Shown here piece by piece: positions 1-6,665 of a stretch of 6,801 bases of DNA. The stretch is from Treponema sp. (GTDB lineage Bacteria > Spirochaetota > Spirochaetia > Treponematales > Breznakiellaceae): the NCBI GenBank assembly GCA_031263435.1, contig JAISFT010000262.1, forward strand, positions 1-6,801, read 5' to 3'. The notes beneath the pieces were generated by a model, which saw only the letters and a program-made list of their open reading frames with translations, did not search any database and was not told the DNA's origin. Position 1 is the stretch's first letter, and the number at the start of each line of letters is the position of its first letter. The position numbers and the translations under genes were made by a program.

Positions 1-1139
1 CCGGGGAACATGCCTCCTTCGCAGTTGTGGATGGTCTTGCGGAAGAGGTTGGCCCGGTCGCCGTTGTAAATTTCCGTAAAGGACTGTTCCGCCACATTTC
101 CCAGGATATAATCCGGGTAATCGGCGCAGAAATGCACATCGCCGTTGTAATTGATGTTGGCCTGGCACCAGGGAACAATACAGTGGTTCCGCACCGGGGT
201 TTCCAGCTCCGCATAATAAGTGTGGATTTTTTCCGGGTTCAGCGTCGGCACTGTAATAATGGGATGACCGTAATTAGTTTTGTGAAGATTCATCAGGATG
301 GTATGGAGGCGCTTTCCGTCAATATTGTTGTTATACCCCGTATTATAACCGGCAAGGCAGTCAATATCGGTATCCAGTTTTTCCTTCATAAACCGGCGCT
401 GGGCCGCAATAATGTTGTCGTTGGTATAGGTTCCCAGGTTAAAAATATGCAGGTCCAGATTGAATTCCCGGGTGGCTTCCGCAAGGCGGTTCAGATCCAG
501 ATAGTTCTGGTTGGTTACGGTAGTTACGATTCCCATGATGGGATAAACGGAATTTTGTTTCCGCTTTTCCCTGTTAATAGCCTTAAAACCCCTGACCACC
601 CGCTCGTAGGACCCCTTGCCCCGCATGGCGTCGTTGGTTTCCTCAAAGGCATCCAATGATACAAAAATAGTGCTCCACCGGTCATAGACAATCTGTTCGG
701 CCTTTTGTTCCAGAAAAGTACCGTTGGTATTAACACTGACGTAGAGTCCCTTATCAACCATGTATTTGGCCAGGGGCATCAGATCGGGGTACAAAAAAGG
801 TTCCCCTCCCCAGATGTACGACACCGGCCGCTGGGGGGCAATTTCGTTTACCAGTTCCTTGTAACGCTGCAGGGGAACAATTTTTTTTGCCTCCTCCGCA
901 ATGTCGCAGTCCTTCATGATTCCCTGGTCCCCCCATTGGCCGCACATCCTGCAGCGCAGATTACACAGGGGGGTAAGCTTAAAATACACCAGGCAAAGAT
1001 TATTCATGTGGTTGTAGCGGTAGTCCCTTCTGGGGAAAAGCCAGGATTTACCCATTTTGAGAAAACCCCAGGACATTTTTGCAGAAAGGGACAGATTTTT
1101 GCCAAAAAGAAGCGGTATAACCGAGTAATTTTCCTTCAT
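1..1139 (-). CDS. Radical SAM/SPASM-like protein, 3' end cut by window edge
   Basis: Reading the minus strand from an ATG at 1139 gives 379 uninterrupted codons to the left edge, so the C-terminus is missing. The radical SAM iron-sulfur motif CxxxCxxC is seen as CNLRCRMC (C59, C63, C66), followed by the GGEP motif at 111-114 that contacts SAM. A partial SPASM-type auxiliary cluster region follows: C320 and C325 in CIVPWC, C338 in a GDVHFC context, and C373 just before the edge. Such enzymes cleave SAM to a 5'-deoxyadenosyl radical and often modify peptides, proteins or sugars; the substrate here cannot be read from the sequence. Residues 1-45 form an extension before the core fold. The start is supported by an AGGAG five bases upstream, and a second in-frame ATG at codon 29 lacks this. 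The gene lies 78 bp downstream of the CBM48 gene on the same strand and may be its operon partner. Family call is firm; function is unknown. Confidence 0.9.
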   Translation of the reverse strand, partial: MKENYSVIPLLFGKNLSLSAKMSWGFLKMGKSWLFPRRDYRYNHMNNLCLVYFKLTPLCNLRCRMCGQWGDQGIMKDCDIAEEAKKIVPLQRYKELVNEIAPQRPVSYIWGGEPFLYPDLMPLAKYMVDKGLYVSVNTNGTFLEQKAEQIVYDRWSTIFVSLDAFEETNDAMRGKGSYERVVRGFKAINREKRKQNSVYPIMGIVTTVTNQNYLDLNRLAEATREFNLDLHIFNLGTYTNDNIIAAQRRFMKEKLDTDIDCLAGYNTGYNNNIDGKRLHTILMNLHKTNYGHPIITVPTLNPEKIHTYYAELETPVRNHCIVPWCQANINYNGDVHFCADYPDYILGNVAEQSFTEIYNGDRANLFRKTIHNCEGGMFP

Positions 1140-1144
1140 TCCAA

Positions 1145-1149
1145 CTCCT
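1145..1149 (-). promoter_or_regulatory. Shine-Dalgarno site of the radical SAM gene
   Basis: Minus-strand AGGAG lies five bases before the ATG at 1139. It decides the start in favour of this ATG over the in-frame ATG at codon 29. It is the only clear ribosome binding site among the four gene starts in the window. Confidence 0.7.
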
Positions 1150-1178
1150 AAGCGATAATTTTCCAAGCGATGATTTCC
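1150..1178. repeat. Two-copy 14-15 bp imperfect tandem repeat between genes
   Basis: AAGCGATAATTTTCC (1150-1164) is followed immediately by AAGCGATGATTTCC (1165-1178). The copies differ by one substitution and one missing T. They lie in the 78-bp gap between the CBM48 gene and the radical SAM gene, directly upstream of the latter's ribosome binding site. A short duplication by slippage is the simplest reading; a protein-binding site is possible but unsupported. Confidence 0.45.
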
Positions 1179-1217
1179 TGTGTCCTGCTCATGCTGATTC
1201 GCTTAAAAAGGAAAAGT

Positions 1218-2003
1218 CTACTGAATAATTACTTCAGAGGCAATATCTCCTGCCAGCGTATAGGCCCGGCGGAGATTGTAGGGGTCGAGGAGACGTTCAC
1301 CCCGGTGAAAAAACAGGTACTGGTAGGTTCCCGGCGGCAGGGGAAGACTGAGGGTATAGGTTCCCTGGGGCCATTCCCTCAGTTCATACATGAAGGGATC
1401 CCAGTTGTTAAAGCTGCCCGCCACGGTAACGGTTTCTCCCGGAGGACCCCTGAATGAAAAATGCAGCACCCCCGGGGGATTCTCGTGAAGAACCGGCCCC
1501 TTGTTAACGCGGGGCAGAATCACCAGGGAATTGGTAATCCCCGACGCTGCGTTCCGGCGGCTCCTGGGGTTGGCAGGATCGGTGGTCCAAAGGCCGTCAA
1601 TGATCAGGCGGTACTCAAGTTCCTCAAGGCCCTCCGGCGCCTGGTACACATAAAAGAGGAGTCCCGAATCTTTGTAGGGGTCCGGAACCCTTCTTCCCCG
1701 CGGGATGGGGGCATCCTGGGGGTCCTGAACCAGGAGGAGTTTCTGCATCCAGTGAACCTGGGCAAATCCTTCTACCGCCAGGGCTACCCCCACCCGGCGG
1801 TAATGGGAAGGGGCAGTAAAGATCACCGCATCTTCGAAGATCTCCGGCCCCGTGGTTTCCGTCAGGCTGAGCAGCCGGTCAAAAAATTCGGGGGATTCCA
1901 AATCCGCCCCCATAAGAGGCAGGCCGGAGAGGACAAAAAGAACAAGGACAAACAATCCGGCGGCGTTCTTTCTTGTTTTTTCGGGAATTTCTGCTGTCCC
2001 CAT
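1218..2003 (-). CDS. Exported protein with two CBM48/AMPK-beta-like modules
   Basis: A 261-residue protein. Residues 1-33 look like a signal peptide: basic stretch EKTRK at 8-12, hydrophobic core at about 15-30, then an MGAD-type cleavage region. There is no lipobox cysteine, so a soluble periplasmic product is expected. Residues about 115-165 resemble a degenerate CBM48/E-set module, with YRLIIDGLWTTDPANP matching the 'Y-x-F-x-V-D-G-x-W-x-x-D-P' pattern of that fold. Residues about 178-261 are a better copy: VAGSFNNWDP (194-203), then LPLPPGTYQYLFFHRGERLLDP (219-240, a near-canonical AMPK-beta glycogen-binding-domain ending). Residues 34-110 are not recognised. No catalytic domain is present, so this is a binding or structural protein rather than an amylase. 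CBM48 folds bind alpha-glucans in enzymes, but sugar binding here is not shown. A sigma-28-like promoter sits directly upstream and the flagellar collar gene diverges from the other side, so a role linked to periplasmic flagella is plausible but inferred. The only alternative downstream start (TTG, codon 17) would remove the basic part of the signal peptide. Confidence 0.85.
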   Translation of the reverse strand: MGTAEIPEKTRKNAAGLFVLVLFVLSGLPLMGADLESPEFFDRLLSLTETTGPEIFEDAVIFTAPSHYRRVGVALAVEGFAQVHWMQKLLLVQDPQDAPIPRGRRVPDPYKDSGLLFYVYQAPEGLEELEYRLIIDGLWTTDPANPRSRRNAASGITNSLVILPRVNKGPVLHENPPGVLHFSFRGPPGETVTVAGSFNNWDPFMYELREWPQGTYTLSLPLPPGTYQYLFFHRGERLLDPYNLRRAYTLAGDIASEVIIQ

Positions 2004-2009
2004 ACTCTA

Positions 2010-2036
2010 TAATCGGCGGTGGGCGATGATAGTTTA
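2010..2036 (-). promoter_or_regulatory. Sigma-28 (FliA)-type promoter of the CBM48 gene
   Basis: On the minus strand TAAA (2036-2033) is followed by exactly 15 bases and then GCCGATTA (2017-2010). The FliA consensus is TAAA-N15-GCCGATAA, so 11 of 12 positions match with ideal spacing. The -10 element ends only six bases before the ATG at 2003, so the predicted transcript would begin at or next to the start codon. Confidence 0.72.
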
Positions 2037-2043
2037 TACTCCT

Positions 2044-2070
2044 TAACGCCGTGTTGTCTTTAGCCGATAC
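2044..2070 (+). promoter_or_regulatory. Sigma-28 (FliA)-type promoter of the collar gene
   Basis: TAAC (2044-2047), 15 bases, then GCCGATAC (2063-2070) matches the FliA consensus TAAA-N15-GCCGATAA at 10 of 12 positions with ideal spacing. The -10 element ends 14 bases before the ATG at 2085, giving a predicted leader of only about 8 bases with no good Shine-Dalgarno sequence. It is a weaker match than the divergent promoter, but its position upstream of a flagellar-type gene supports it. Confidence 0.6.
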
Positions 2071-2084
2071 ATAAGCAAAGTAGT

Positions 2085-5000
2085 ATGCCGTCTTTACAGG
2101 CTCTCCGGGAATTTAAAACCTCTTTTGACGAAATCGGCGATGAAAAAGCCGTGCTTGAGGCGCAGAATTTACCCTACGAGGATCTTCCGTTCCCCGAAGT
2201 TGAAGCCGAGCTGCCCGATACCACCGCGGAGGATGATGAAAGGGCTGCGGCCCTGGATACCTTGTCCCAGATGGATCTGGACCCCGCCGTGGCCGCTGCT
2301 CTGGGCCTGCCGGAAGCAGACGGCTCCGGTGAGGCAGACGAAGCCCCCGCCGGGCTTTCTTCCGAAGAACTTGAAGCCGCGCTGAGTGGGGAGGATACGT
2401 TCCTCCCGCTGGGACAGGACGATGCCCCCGACCCGGCCCTGGGGGACTTCGATCTGGATGCCCTGCTGGGGGCCGTTCCCGGCGATTTGCCCGATATTTC
2501 CGATGATCTGCCCAACATTCCTGATGATCAGCCCAATATGTCCGCCGAATCGCCAGAAATTCCCGATGAATCCGATGAATCCTTTGATATCTCCGGCGAA
2601 GCTCCCGACCCCGACAGCTCCGGCGAACTAGCCGACAGTTCCGGCGAACTGCCGGATATTTCCGAAGAATCTTCCAGTAGCTCCGACGAACTGGCCGATA
2701 TATCCGATGAACTTCTCGATATTTCTGATGAATCCTTTGATATTTCCGGCGAAGCCCCCGACAGTGCTGCCGAAGACGGGGACGCTGAAGTTCCGGCGGA
2801 AGACATCGATCTAAGCAGCCTGCTGAACGGTCTGGCGGATGATCTGGATCAAAGCCCCGCCGATGCGGAGGACCAGGACCCGGAGGCTGAGACCGGCGAT
2901 TTCAACCTGGACCTGGATGATGCCGCTAATTTTGGCCTGGATCTGGATCCGGAAGCGGAAACCGGCTTCGAACCGGACATTGAAACCGGGGAAGCCCTGG
3001 ATCTGGACCTGGGGGAAGGCTTTGGCGAGGCCGATCTTACCGGGGAAAACACCGATTCCTTTGATAATTTTGACCTGGAACAAAAGGAACCGGTCCCGGA
3101 GGAGGAAGATGAAAGCGCCGGCATGGACCTGGGCGACTTTACCCTTCCCGGCATTGATGACATGCTCGGCGGCATCCCCGGCCAGGCCCCCCAGGAGGCC
3201 GGAAAGGGAAAGGGCCGCAAGAGCTTTTTCGGCGGCCCCCCGCCTGACGAAACAGAGCCGGAGGAGATACGGCTTGATGAATACGAGCTGGCCCAGCTCC
3301 GGCGAACCCTTGCCGGCTATCCCCTTAATCTGCGGGTTGCCATAGAAGAGATCATTACCGAACAGGCAGTTCCCCCCGATCAGATGGCAAGCCTTGTCCG
3401 GCTTCTGACCCGGGGCGCCATTCCCAAAGAGGCCGCCGCACTGGCCGGGAAGATCCTGGGCAAAACCATCAAGGTTCCTGTCCAGAAGAAAAGCGGCGAG
3501 CAGTTGGAGGCGGAACAGGGGAGTCCTGCCTACATCTTTGTCCATAATTTTCTCCCCATTTTCCGGCTTTTTTTCTTTATCGTTCTGGTGGCCGCCTCAT
3601 CGTTTTATTTGATCTGGCATTTCATCTATACCCCCCTCCACGCGGAAAATATCTACAAACTTGGCTATGAACGGATCAACGCCGGTGAATACGAGCGGGC
3701 CAACCAGCGCTTTACCCAGGCCTTTAACATTCACCGGGACAAGGACTGGTTCTACCGGTATGCGGAGGCCTTCCGGGATCAACGGCAGTATATCTACGCG
3801 GAAGAAAAGTACGACGAACTGCTTTCCTATTACCCCCGGGACAAGAAAGGCGTCCTGGATTATGCCGCCATGGAAACCTACTACCGCCGGAACTATGAGA
3901 AGGCGGATCTGTTGCTGCGGCGCAATATCCTGGAATTCAACGTCAATGATAGGGAGGCCCTGCTGGCCCAGGGCGATAATGCCCTGCTCTGGGGGGAAAT
4001 TGACCCCGCCCGTTATGAAGACGCCCGCTTTGCCTATGCCCGGCTTCTGGAACGCTATGGCTGGACCGATCCCATAGCCGAGCGGATGCTCCGGTACTTC
4101 ATCCGTACCGATAACCTTGGGGAGGTGATCCCCCTCCAATTCTTCTTCATGGATAATCCCAAAAAGAAGATAAGCGCCGAAACCCTGGCGGAGCTGGGGG
4201 GCTACCTTCTGGACAAACGGACCGAAGAAGTCCGGGGCGTCCCCAGCGCCTATGTGGAGCAGATCAGCGGAGTCCGGGATGTCCTGCTCCGGGCAGTTCT
4301 CCTGGGGCCCAGTCTGCCGGAGGCCCATTATCATCTTTCCCGGTATTACCGGAGCCTTGGCAGCCGGCGGGATGAACAGCTTACCCTGGAAGTAGCCCTG
4401 CGGAGTTTCGAGAACGCCGCCGAAGAATCGGTCCGCCGCCTGGTCTACCATATTGATGCCCTGGCCCGGGAAGCGGAGATTCTGAGGGACCAGCGGGAGT
4501 ACTTTAACGCGGAAGAACGGCTTGTCAGAGCCATCGGCCTCTACGAAGGCGGCCTGGATCGCCAGATTCTGCGGCCGGCCCCCGAATTCGGCCGCCTCTA
4601 CGCCGCAATGGGGGACCTTGAGTACTTCACCAAATCCGGGGACATGGAGATGACCCTGTCCTATTACCTGAACGCGGAAAGAACCGGTTACAGTTCCCCG
4701 GAAATGCTCTACCGCATGGGTTCCGCCTATTACCATCAGGAGAACTGGGCAAACGCCCTGGAACGTTTCTTTAGCGCCTCCTCCCAGTTGCCCCTGGACC
4801 GCCGTATCCTGCTGGCGCTGGGTAATACCTGCTGGCGGCGGGGGGACTTCTTTACGGCCCAGGGTTACTACAACCGCCTTCTGGATCTTTTGGAGGCGGA
4901 ACGATCCCGGCTTCCCGTGCTCCTCCCCAACGACCGGCCCGAATATATCGAAACCGCCGAACGGCTCATGATCGCCCGGAACAACATGGGGGCAACCCTG

Positions 5001-5264
5001 GAGGCCCTTGCCCAGCAAACCGGCAATTCCCGCTACCGCAGCCAGGCCCTTAATTTCTACATCCAGTCCTCCCAGGCATGGGATGCCCTTACCCGGAATC
5101 CCCAAACCATGATCCGCCTGGGATCCGGGGATCTTTCCAATCCCGGAATCAACCTTGCCTACCTCAATTCCCGGAATATTCTCTACCCCCAGACCGGCTA
5201 CGAGACCCAGGTTTTCTCCCAGATCGACAAGGATATTCTGGATCCCTCCCCCTGGGAAGATTAG
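2085..5264 (+). CDS. flcA: FlcA-like periplasmic flagellar collar TPR membrane protein
   Basis: A 1059-residue protein. Residues 1-20 are ordinary; about 20-390 are very acidic and low in complexity (Asp, Glu, Ser, Pro, Gly), probably disordered. Residues 398-466 look like a compact helical domain (LAQLRR, RVAIEEIITE, LVRLLTRGAIPKEAAAL). A single membrane span lies at about 493-515, and the rest is rich in TPR-like helical pairs, clearest at about 521-600 (NIYKLGYERINAGEYERAN) and 870-937. The expected topology is acidic N-terminus in the cytoplasm and TPRs in the periplasm. In Borrelia, FlcA (BB0326) has a membrane span and TPRs and is needed for the spirochete-specific collar around the flagellar motor and for stator assembly. 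The assignment rests on architecture and the sigma-28-like promoter; I could not align it. If it is not FlcA it is still a spirochete TPR membrane protein. The ATG has no clear ribosome binding site, but no better start exists nearby. The DUF4838 gene follows after 52 bp. Confidence 0.8.
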   Translation: MPSLQALREFKTSFDEIGDEKAVLEAQNLPYEDLPFPEVEAELPDTTAEDDERAAALDTLSQMDLDPAVAAALGLPEADGSGEADEAPAGLSSEELEAALSGEDTFLPLGQDDAPDPALGDFDLDALLGAVPGDLPDISDDLPNIPDDQPNMSAESPEIPDESDESFDISGEAPDPDSSGELADSSGELPDISEESSSSSDELADISDELLDISDESFDISGEAPDSAAEDGDAEVPAEDIDLSSLLNGLADDLDQSPADAEDQDPEAETGDFNLDLDDAANFGLDLDPEAETGFEPDIETGEALDLDLGEGFGEADLTGENTDSFDNFDLEQKEPVPEEEDESAGMDLGDFTLPGIDDMLGGIPGQAPQEAGKGKGRKSFFGGPPPDETEPEEIRLDEYELAQLRRTLAGYPLNLRVAIEEIITEQAVPPDQMASLVRLLTRGAIPKEAAALAGKILGKTIKVPVQKKSGEQLEAEQGSPAYIFVHNFLPIFRLFFFIVLVAASSFYLIWHFIYTPLHAENIYKLGYERINAGEYERANQRFTQAFNIHRDKDWFYRYAEAFRDQRQYIYAEEKYDELLSYYPRDKKGVLDYAAMETYYRRNYEKADLLLRRNILEFNVNDREALLAQGDNALLWGEIDPARYEDARFAYARLLERYGWTDPIAERMLRYFIRTDNLGEVIPLQFFFMDNPKKKISAETLAELGGYLLDKRTEEVRGVPSAYVEQISGVRDVLLRAVLLGPSLPEAHYHLSRYYRSLGSRRDEQLTLEVALRSFENAAEESVRRLVYHIDALAREAEILRDQREYFNAEERLVRAIGLYEGGLDRQILRPAPEFGRLYAAMGDLEYFTKSGDMEMTLSYYLNAERTGYSSPEMLYRMGSAYYHQENWANALERFFSASSQLPLDRRILLALGNTCWRRGDFFTAQGYYNRLLDLLEAERSRLPVLLPNDRPEYIETAERLMIARNNMGATLEALAQQTGNSRYRSQALNFYIQSSQAWDALTRNPQTMIRLGSGDLSNPGINLAYLNSRNILYPQTGYETQVFSQIDKDILDPSPWED
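2574..2762 (+). repeat. 36-bp internal coding repeat in the acidic domain
   Basis: Positions 2574-2609 and 2727-2762 are 34/36 identical and in frame, both encoding DESFDISGEAPD (residues 164-175 and 215-226). The segment between them is built from shorter variants of the same theme (xDISDE, SSGELxDIS). The arrangement points to expansion by recombination or slippage within the disordered cytoplasmic domain, so its length probably varies between strains. Confidence 0.8.
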
Positions 5265-5304
5265 CGGGTTTTTTCGGTTTCTGGCGGAATCGTAAAAAAA
5301 ACAG

Positions 5305-5310
5305 TACAAT
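5305..5310 (+). promoter_or_regulatory. Possible -10 hexamer before the DUF4838-like gene
   Basis: TACAAT lies six bases before the ATG at 5317 in a short A-rich stretch. No convincing -35 hexamer is visible at 16-18 bases upstream, and there is no Shine-Dalgarno sequence. The geometry would give a leaderless transcript if the promoter is real. Read-through from the collar gene, 52 bp upstream, is the alternative, since no terminator hairpin is seen between them. Confidence 0.3.
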
Positions 5311-5316
5311 ATTTTC

Positions 5317-6474
5317 ATGAATTCTTTTGATCTTTCTGCAGAATGGGTCATTCTGGCGCCTGTTCCGGCGCCGGCGGCAGTAGAAGAACTGGCCCGCTGT
5401 ATTGCCGCACTGCGCGAACGGGACGGTCTGGGCAAAAAAGAGCCGGCCATTCTGGATGCGGCGGGCCCGGCCCCGGAGGACTCGGCGCCGATTATCGTGC
5501 TGAACATGGATAATTCAAGCAATGAGCGGGGGGGCTATACCTGGCGGATGGGCCGGGGCCGGCTGGAGATCTACGGCGATTCCCGGCGGGGTCTCTGCAA
5601 CGGGATCTACAGCTTTCTTGCGGCCCTGGGATTCCGCTGGCCCCAGGCCGGCGAAGAATTACTGCCGGCCTCCCCCGGAACGGCCGGTACAGCAAAAGCC
5701 GGGGAGCCGGGCCGGGGAATCTACCCGCTGAGTAACCCGGGAACCTATGTCCCTTCCAACCCTTCCCCGGAACAGCGCCGGCGCCTTGCGATTCCCCCGG
5801 AAACCCACCAGGGAGAGATCCCCGCCCTGTGCCGCTGGGCCGCCCGGAATCGTGTGGATGTTGTAATCTTCTCCTTCAAAAATCAAAAAAACAAAGACGG
5901 GCCGGTGAAATGGGCGGATCACTGGGATCTTGTTATCGAATGGGGGGGCTGGGACCTGGGCCTCCTGGTACCCCGGCGTCATTTTTTCCTTAAGCGGGAT
6001 CTTTTCCGCCTGGAAGGGGGCAAACGAAGGGGGGATCACCATTTTTGCCCTACCCACCCGGAAACCATTACGCTTATACAACTGCACACGGCGGCCCTGC
6101 TTGAACAGCACGCGGCCTGGTACAGGGCAAGACAGCGCGCCCCGGCGCCGGAGGCCCGGCATATCTACCACCTGTGGCCGGACCGGGGAGCGGAATCTCT
6201 TTGGTGCGCCTGCCCCGCCTGCCGGGCCTTTAGCCCCCGGGAACAGATCCGCCTGGCATTGAACACCGCGGCGGCAGTTATCGCAAAACGGGATCCCCAG
6301 GCCCTTATCGGCTGCCGGGAGGAGGGAAACCCCGCGGAACAACTTCCCGGGGGCAGCGAGATTACCCTGCGGCCCAATGTATTTGCCCTGAAAACGGAGA
6401 GAACCCCGGACGAGCGGCCGGAGGAAAGTCCCATGCTGTTCATGTACGAAAAGGGTCTTGTCAGAGAATGGTAG
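5317..6474 (+). CDS. DUF4838-like glycoside-hydrolase-type protein, apparently short
   Basis: A 385-residue protein with no signal peptide or membrane segment. Residues about 72-118 resemble the N-terminal domain seen before glycosidase barrels (GH20b/GH67N type): a TWRMGRGRLEIYGDSRRGL stretch, then NGIYSFLAALGFRW, the typical 'I-x-G-x-x-x-R-G-x-x-x-G-x-Y-x-F-L' pattern. Residues about 160-370 resemble DUF4838: a FCPTHPETI segment, then HIYHLWPDRG and the cysteine cluster CACPAC (C297, C299, C302). Proteins of this kind are thought to act on polysaccharides, but I cannot name a substrate or catalytic residues. The chain ends abruptly at LVREW, where related proteins usually continue for hundreds of residues. 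The stop codon lies two bases before a palindromic element, so the gene may be a truncated remnant. The start has no ribosome binding site. It is probably functionally unrelated to the collar gene upstream. Confidence 0.75.
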   Translation: MNSFDLSAEWVILAPVPAPAAVEELARCIAALRERDGLGKKEPAILDAAGPAPEDSAPIIVLNMDNSSNERGGYTWRMGRGRLEIYGDSRRGLCNGIYSFLAALGFRWPQAGEELLPASPGTAGTAKAGEPGRGIYPLSNPGTYVPSNPSPEQRRRLAIPPETHQGEIPALCRWAARNRVDVVIFSFKNQKNKDGPVKWADHWDLVIEWGGWDLGLLVPRRHFFLKRDLFRLEGGKRRGDHHFCPTHPETITLIQLHTAALLEQHAAWYRARQRAPAPEARHIYHLWPDRGAESLWCACPACRAFSPREQIRLALNTAAAVIAKRDPQALIGCREEGNPAEQLPGGSEITLRPNVFALKTERTPDERPEESPMLFMYEKGLVREW

Positions 6475-6476
6475 GG

Positions 6477-6665
6477 GGCTAAACTTGACCCACAGAACAG
6501 CGTATTCCAGTAGAACCGGGGATAATCCCGAAAAAACGCTTGTAGAGTCTGCCTCCGCTATCTTCGATACGTCGTATCTACGATACACTACGGCAGGGAA
6601 TTCCAAATGTTTTTCCGGCCTTTTCCCCGGTTCTACAGATACGTTGGGGTGGGTCAAGTTTAGCC
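6477..6665. mobile_element. 189-bp MITE-like palindromic element with 17-bp terminal inverted repeats
   Basis: GGCTAAACTTGACCCAC at 6477-6493 is matched perfectly by its reverse complement at 6649-6665. Inside, GTAGAACCGGGGA (6510-6522) pairs with 6624-6636 (13/13), CTGCC (6549-6553) with GGCAG (6592-6596), and GATACG-T-CGTATC (6566-6578) forms the centre. All arms share an axis near 6571-6573, so the whole element is one long imperfect hairpin. It has no transposase gene, as expected for a non-autonomous element (MITE) moved by a transposase recognising its ends. No target-site duplication is evident: the flanks read GTAGGG and TTTGCT. Its length is divisible by three, and both a plus frame (6458-6691) and a minus frame cross it without a stop. 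It abuts the end of the DUF4838-like gene and could also act as a transcript-end hairpin. The parent insertion sequence family is not identified. Confidence 0.8.

Noticed and set aside
27..659. A 210-codon plus-strand frame across the left end
   Set aside because: It is antisense to the radical SAM gene, whose motifs are unmistakable, and has no domain of its own.
5240..5275. Possible rho-independent terminator after the collar gene (T-run at 5269-5274)
   Set aside because: The run of six T is preceded by only a 4-bp CCC/GGG-type pairing. No stable hairpin is visible.
3597..5522. A 641-codon open frame on the minus strand antisense to the collar gene
   Set aside because: It lies wholly opposite a well-supported gene and its translation shows no recognisable domain, with Gly/Pro/Val-rich shadow composition. 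Long antisense frames are common in GC-rich codon-biased genes.
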